NCBI GenBank assembly: GCA_019828595.1 | Contig: JAHQRK010000017.1 | Location: 1,612,001 to 1,676,000, forward strand | DNA: 64,000 nt | Direction: 5' to 3' | Source of the DNA: Aphanomyces cochlioides | Taxonomy: Eukaryota; Oomycota; Saprolegniomycetes; Saprolegniales; Verrucalvaceae | Shown here: in pieces, positions 59,023-64,000 of the stretch | Position numbering within the stretch: position 1 is the first letter of the stretch | Layout of the letters: each line of letters opens with the position of its first letter | Notes under the pieces: generated by a model | Seen by the model: only the letters and a program-made list of their open reading frames with translations | Databases searched by the model: none | Told to the model about the DNA's origin: nothing | Position numbers and translations under genes: made by a program

Positions 59023-60311
59023 CCTGTCACGCGGGTGACCCGGGTTCAATTCCCGGACGGGGAGTTCCTTTTTCATTTTTTCCTCTCCTACACAGAGAGA
59101 AACCCTATCTTTTTATATCCTTCCAACTTTTCCTACTTTCAAAAGATAGCATACACTCGAATGGTCCTTCTGACCTACCATCGTCAACATTACAAATCTT
59201 GCAATATTCCATCCCACATGTTCAATCGATGCGACAGTGTCACTCCAACAAGGTTGATCGCCCAAGACGCAATCCAAGTCAGACCAAGCAGTATGGATTT
59301 CAGCTGGTTGGCTGCATCGAATGTTGGGATGTTTTCGAGGCCACTCTGTCGATGGCCTCTTCCATTTCGACGAGTCTAGCCTTGACAACACTTGATAACA
59401 ACTTGATATTGCAACATAGATTTCTCATCAGAGACCTCAAACGCAACCATACATCGACAACCAATTCAAAACTACCTGAAACAGACTCACTACAACAAAA
59501 CAAAATGGACAATCAACACCATCAGTTCAGGCGACAATGTCACGACGTCAAAACAAATTATACACACAGCACTCTCGTTTGTTCATTTCATCGTGAAGAG
59601 CATGTCTTGTCACTCCGTTTGAGAGCAAATAATGAGTCGTTACCCATATTTGTGTGATGGATATTGCATCATGTTTATTGCAGTATTGATAACAATATCG
59701 ATGTCGAATTGCCCTGAATAGCAGACAGCAAGGTTTGGATTCTGTCAAATGACTTGACCACGGAGTCCACGGTGGCGCGTATGATATGGCGCGCGACCAC
59801 GCTGAGCAGATTCTCGACAAGCCATTGGATACACGTGAATCATGATGAGTATACATTGCTGGTGACCCCTAAAAATGTATACACATGCTGAGCTATAGTC
59901 GGTGCAAATGCTACAACTCTTGATGGAGGTGTGTTCACGATGTGGGACGACGGACATGTTTAAACCCGATTCGTGGAAATGGTACCATTCGACTACTTCC
60001 TGCGTCCGAGATGGACGTTGGTAGAAAGAGCAAGTTGTGTTTTGTTTGTTTGCAAAGAGGACACATGTGCACGTGGTGTGGGGTATTTGGAGAATGTATC
60101 TGGTTCGTTTGATGAAGGATAGAGAGTTTGTGTAAATTGTTGTGAATGGGAAAGTAAGGAAGGTATGAGGTTGTGTTGAGGTGTGTGGAAGATTTCGTGC
60201 GTGTGTGTGTGTGGTATGGCGAGAGTGATATTGGCTGAAACAGTGGTTTTTTGAAGGTGTGTGAAAGTGTGAAGGGTATTGAGCTGCGTGGGAAGGGAAA
60301 TCAGCATGAAA

Positions 60312-60383
60312 TCCTCGTTAGTATAGTGGTCAGTATACCCGCCTGTCACGCGGGTGACCCGGGTTCAATTCCCGGACGGGGAG
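60312..60383 (+). tRNA. tRNA-Asp(GUC), intact copy 15
   Basis: First canonical gene after retrotransposon E. Confidence 0.97.
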
Positions 60384-61630
60384 TTCCTTTTTCATTTTTT
60401 CCTCTCCTACACAGAGAGAAACCCTATCTTTTTATATCCTTCCAACTTTTCCTACTTTCAAAAGATAGCATACACTCGAATGGTCCTTCTGACCTACCAT
60501 CGTCAACATTACAAATCTTGCAATATTCCATCCCACATGTTCAATCGATGCGACAGTGTCACTCCAACAAGGTTGATCGCCCAAGACGCAATCCAAGTCA
60601 GACCAAGCAGTATGGATTTCAGCTGGTTGGCTGCATCGAATGTTGGGATGTTTTCGAGGCCACTCTGTCGATGGCCTCTTCCATTTCGACGAGTCTAGCC
60701 TTGACAACACTTGATAACAACTTGATATTGCAACATAGATTTCTCATCAGAGACCTCAAACGCAACCATACATCGACAACCAATTCAAAACTACCTGAAA
60801 CAGACTCACTACAACAAAACAAAATGGACAATCAACACCATCAGTTCAGGCGACAATGTCACGACGTCAAAACAAATTATACACACAGCACTCTCGTTTG
60901 TTCATTTCATCGTGAAGAGCATGTCTTGTCACTCCGTTTGAGAGCAAATAATGAGTCGTTACCCATATTTGTGTGATGGATATTGCATCATGTTTATTGC
61001 AGTATTGATAACAATATCGATGTCGAATTGCCCTGAATAGCAGACAGCAAGGTTTGGATTCTGTCAAATGACTTGACCACGGAGTCCACGGTGGCGCGTA
61101 TGATATGGCGCGCGACCACGCTGAGCAGATTCTCGACAAGCCATTGGATACACGTGAATCATGATGAGTATACATTGCTGGTGACCCCTAAAAATGTATA
61201 CACATGCTGAGCTATAGTCGGTGCAAATGCTACAACTCTTGATGGAGGTGTGTTCACGATGTGGGACGACGGACATGTTTAAACCCGATTCGTGGAAATG
61301 GTACCATTCGACTACTTCCTGCGTCCGAGATGGACGTTGGTAGAAAGAGCAAGTTGTGTTTTGTTTGTTTGCAAAGAGGACACATGTGCACGTGGTGTGG
61401 GGTATTTGGAGAATGTATCTGGTTCGTTTGATGAAGGATAGAGAGTTTGTGTAAATTGTTGTGAATGGGAAAGTAAGGAAGGTATGAGGTTGTGTTGAGG
61501 TGTGTGGAAGATTTCGTGCGTGTGTGTGTGTGGTATGGCGAGAGTGATATTGGCTGAAACAGTGGTTTTTTGAAGGTGTGTGAAAGTGTGAAGGGTATTG
61601 AGCTGCGTGGGAAGGGAAATCAGCATGAAA

Positions 61631-61702
61631 TCCTCGTTAGTATAGTGGTCAGTATACCCGCCTGTCACGCGGGTGACCCGGGTTCAATTCCCGGACGGGG
61701 AG
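61631..61702 (+). tRNA. tRNA-Asp(GUC), intact copy 16
   Basis: Canonical copy at the place where a fourth element would sit if the higher-order repeat continued. Confidence 0.97.
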
Positions 61703-62949
61703 TTCCTTTTTCATTTTTTCCTCTCCTACACAGAGAGAAACCCTATCTTTTTATATCCTTCCAACTTTTCCTACTTTCAAAAGATAGCATACACTCGAAT
61801 GGTCCTTCTGACCTACCATCGTCAACATTACAAATCTTGCAATATTCCATCCCACATGTTCAATCGATGCGACAGTGTCACTCCAACAAGGTTGATCGCC
61901 CAAGACGCAATCCAAGTCAGACCAAGCAGTATGGATTTCAGCTGGTTGGCTGCATCGAATGTTGGGATGTTTTCGAGGCCACTCTGTCGATGGCCTCTTC
62001 CATTTCGACGAGTCTAGCCTTGACAACACTTGATAACAACTTGATATTGCAACATAGATTTCTCATCAGAGACCTCAAACGCAACCATACATCGACAACC
62101 AATTCAAAACTACCTGAAACAGACTCACTACAACAAAACAAAATGGACAATCAACACCATCAGTTCAGGCGACAATGTCACGACGTCAAAACAAATTATA
62201 CACACAGCACTCTCGTTTGTTCATTTCATCGTGAAGAGCATGTCTTGTCACTCCGTTTGAGAGCAAATAATGAGTCGTTACCCATATTTGTGTGATGGAT
62301 ATTGCATCATGTTTATTGCAGTATTGATAACAATATCGATGTCGAATTGCCCTGAATAGCAGACAGCAAGGTTTGGATTCTGTCAAATGACTTGACCACG
62401 GAGTCCACGGTGGCGCGTATGATATGGCGCGCGACCACGCTGAGCAGATTCTCGACAAGCCATTGGATACACGTGAATCATGATGAGTATACATTGCTGG
62501 TGACCCCTAAAAATGTATACACATGCTGAGCTATAGTCGGTGCAAATGCTACAACTCTTGATGGAGGTGTGTTCACGATGTGGGACGACGGACATGTTTA
62601 AACCCGATTCGTGGAAATGGTACCATTCGACTACTTCCTGCGTCCGAGATGGACGTTGGTAGAAAGAGCAAGTTGTGTTTTGTTTGTTTGCAAAGAGGAC
62701 ACATGTGCACGTGGTGTGGGGTATTTGGAGAATGTATCTGGTTCGTTTGATGAAGGATAGAGAGTTTGTGTAAATTGTTGTGAATGGGAAAGTAAGGAAG
62801 GTATGAGGTTGTGTTGAGGTGTGTGGAAGATTTCGTGCGTGTGTGTGTGTGGTATGGCGAGAGTGATATTGGCTGAAACAGTGGTTTTTTGAAGGTGTGT
62901 GAAAGTGTGAAGGGTATTGAGCTGCGTGGGAAGGGAAATCAGCATGAAA

Positions 62950-63021
62950 TCCTCGTTAGTATAGTGGTCAGTATACCCGCCTGTCACGCGGGTGACCCGG
63001 GTTCAATTCCCGGACGGGGAG
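62950..63021 (+). tRNA. tRNA-Asp(GUC), intact copy 17
   Basis: Last tRNA gene in the window; the repeat continues to the right edge. Confidence 0.97.
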
Positions 63022-64000
63022 TTCCTTTTTCATTTTTTCCTCTCCTACACAGAGAGAAACCCTATCTTTTTATATCCTTCCAACTTTTCCTACTTTCAAA
63101 AGATAGCATACACTCGAATGGTCCTTCTGACCTACCATCGTCAACATTACAAATCTTGCAATATTCCATCCCACATGTTCAATCGATGCGACAGTGTCAC
63201 TCCAACAAGGTTGATCGCCCAAGACGCAATCCAAGTCAGACCAAGCAGTATGGATTTCAGCTGGTTGGCTGCATCGAATGTTGGGATGTTTTCGAGGCCA
63301 CTCTGTCGATGGCCTCTTCCATTTCGACGAGTCTAGCCTTGACAACACTTGATAACAACTTGATATTGCAACATAGATTTCTCATCAGAGACCTCAAACG
63401 CAACCATACATCGACAACCAATTCAAAACTACCTGAAACAGACTCACTACAACAAAACAAAATGGACAATCAACACCATCAGTTCAGGCGACAATGTCAC
63501 GACGTCAAAACAAATTATACACACAGCACTCTCGTTTGTTCATTTCATCGTGAAGAGCATGTCTTGTCACTCCGTTTGAGAGCAAATAATGAGTCGTTAC
63601 CCATATTTGTGTGATGGATATTGCATCATGTTTATTGCAGTATTGATAACAATATCGATGTCGAATTGCCCTGAATAGCAGACAGCAAGGTTTGGATTCT
63701 GTCAAATGACTTGACCACGGAGTCCACGGTGGCGCGTATGATATGGCGCGCGACCACGCTGAGCAGATTCTCGACAAGCCATTGGATACACGTGAATCAT
63801 GATGAGTATACATTGCTGGTGACCCCTAAAAATGTATACACATGCTGAGCTATAGTCGGTGCAAATGCTACAACTCTTGATGGAGGTGTGTTCACGATGT
63901 GGGACGACGGACATGTTTAAACCCGATTCGTGGAAATGGTACCATTCGACTACTTCCTGCGTCCGAGATGGACGTTGGTAGAAAGAGCAAGTTGTGTTTT

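Larger units (their letters stand above)
53991..59064 (+). pseudogene. tRNA-Asp split by retrotransposon E
   Basis: The parts are 53991-54035 and 59038-59064. The target duplication is at 54021-54035 and 59023-59037. Confidence 0.95.
12790..64000 (+). repeat. tandem array of 1.3-kb units, one tRNA-Asp(GUC) gene per unit
   Basis: The same 1314-1319 bp sequence recurs head to tail and continues past the right edge. tRNA start-to-start distances where no element intervenes are 1314, 1314, 1317, 1319, 1317, 1319, 1317, 1317, 1317, 1317, 1317, 1319, 1319, 1319 and 1319. Seventeen intact, one degenerate and five split tRNA genes were counted. Units are nearly identical, which indicates recent amplification or strong homogenisation. 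The non-tRNA part has no convincing protein gene on either strand. Confidence 0.95.

Noticed and set aside
12790..64000. CRISPR-like or bacterial repeat array
   Set aside because: The repeat is 1.3 kb with a tRNA gene, not short repeats with unique spacers, and all surrounding genes are eukaryotic.

Overview
This is a eukaryotic nuclear window. Genes contain very short GT..AG introns (40-74 nt), the transposons are all eukaryotic superfamilies, and most of the window is a tandem array of a nuclear-type tRNA gene with Pol III T-run terminators. Intron size, base composition and the gene set (an SPX protein, a VAP/MSP protein, a sphingomyelin-synthase-like enzyme, and a broken gene with a FYVE-like cysteine pattern) would fit an oomycete or another stramenopile. 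That assignment is inference and was not tested by any search.

Positions 1-12.8 kb are ordinary genome with transposon debris. At the left edge lies the end of a Harbinger-type DNA transposon: the transposase C-terminus and a convergent, frameshifted Myb/SANT-like gene. It is followed by a pogo/Tigger-like element (1166-2792) that sits exactly in a TA inside a two-copy 114-bp repeat. Then come a VAP/MSP-domain membrane protein (3470-4454, one intron), a convergent SPX-domain protein (4499-5626, three introns), a degraded gene whose best part is a START-like/FYVE-like ORF (7151-8254), a sphingomyelin-synthase-like PAP2_C enzyme (9601-10699, three introns), and a decayed Tc1 element (11224-12769) with IR/DR-style double terminal repeats.

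From about 12.79 kb to the right edge (about 51 kb) the window is one tandem array. The unit is 1314-1319 bp and carries a single tRNA-Asp(GUC) gene of 72 nt. I count 17 intact canonical tRNA-Asp genes, one degenerate copy at the array edge, and five copies split by a non-LTR retrotransposon. All five insertions lie in the tRNA anticodon arm, in the same orientation as the tRNA, and are flanked by 15-16 bp target-site duplications made of the anticodon-arm sequence. Four copies (about 4.99 kb each) carry a long L1/Tx1-type reverse-transcriptase ORF with the D..FxKAFD, YADD and C-terminal CCHC motifs. The fifth is a 1.64-kb 3' remnant.

The most notable system is therefore a LINE that appears to be sequence-specific for tRNA-Asp genes and lives in a tandem tRNA-Asp array, in the manner of R1/R2 elements in rDNA. 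Copy A and copies B-E record at least two independent insertions at the same site, with different 5' truncation points and target-site duplications. Copies B-E share one 5' truncation and have spread by duplication of the array itself; C, D and E form a 7.64-kb higher-order repeat. All copies end in the same pair of perfect hairpins and have no poly(A) tail.
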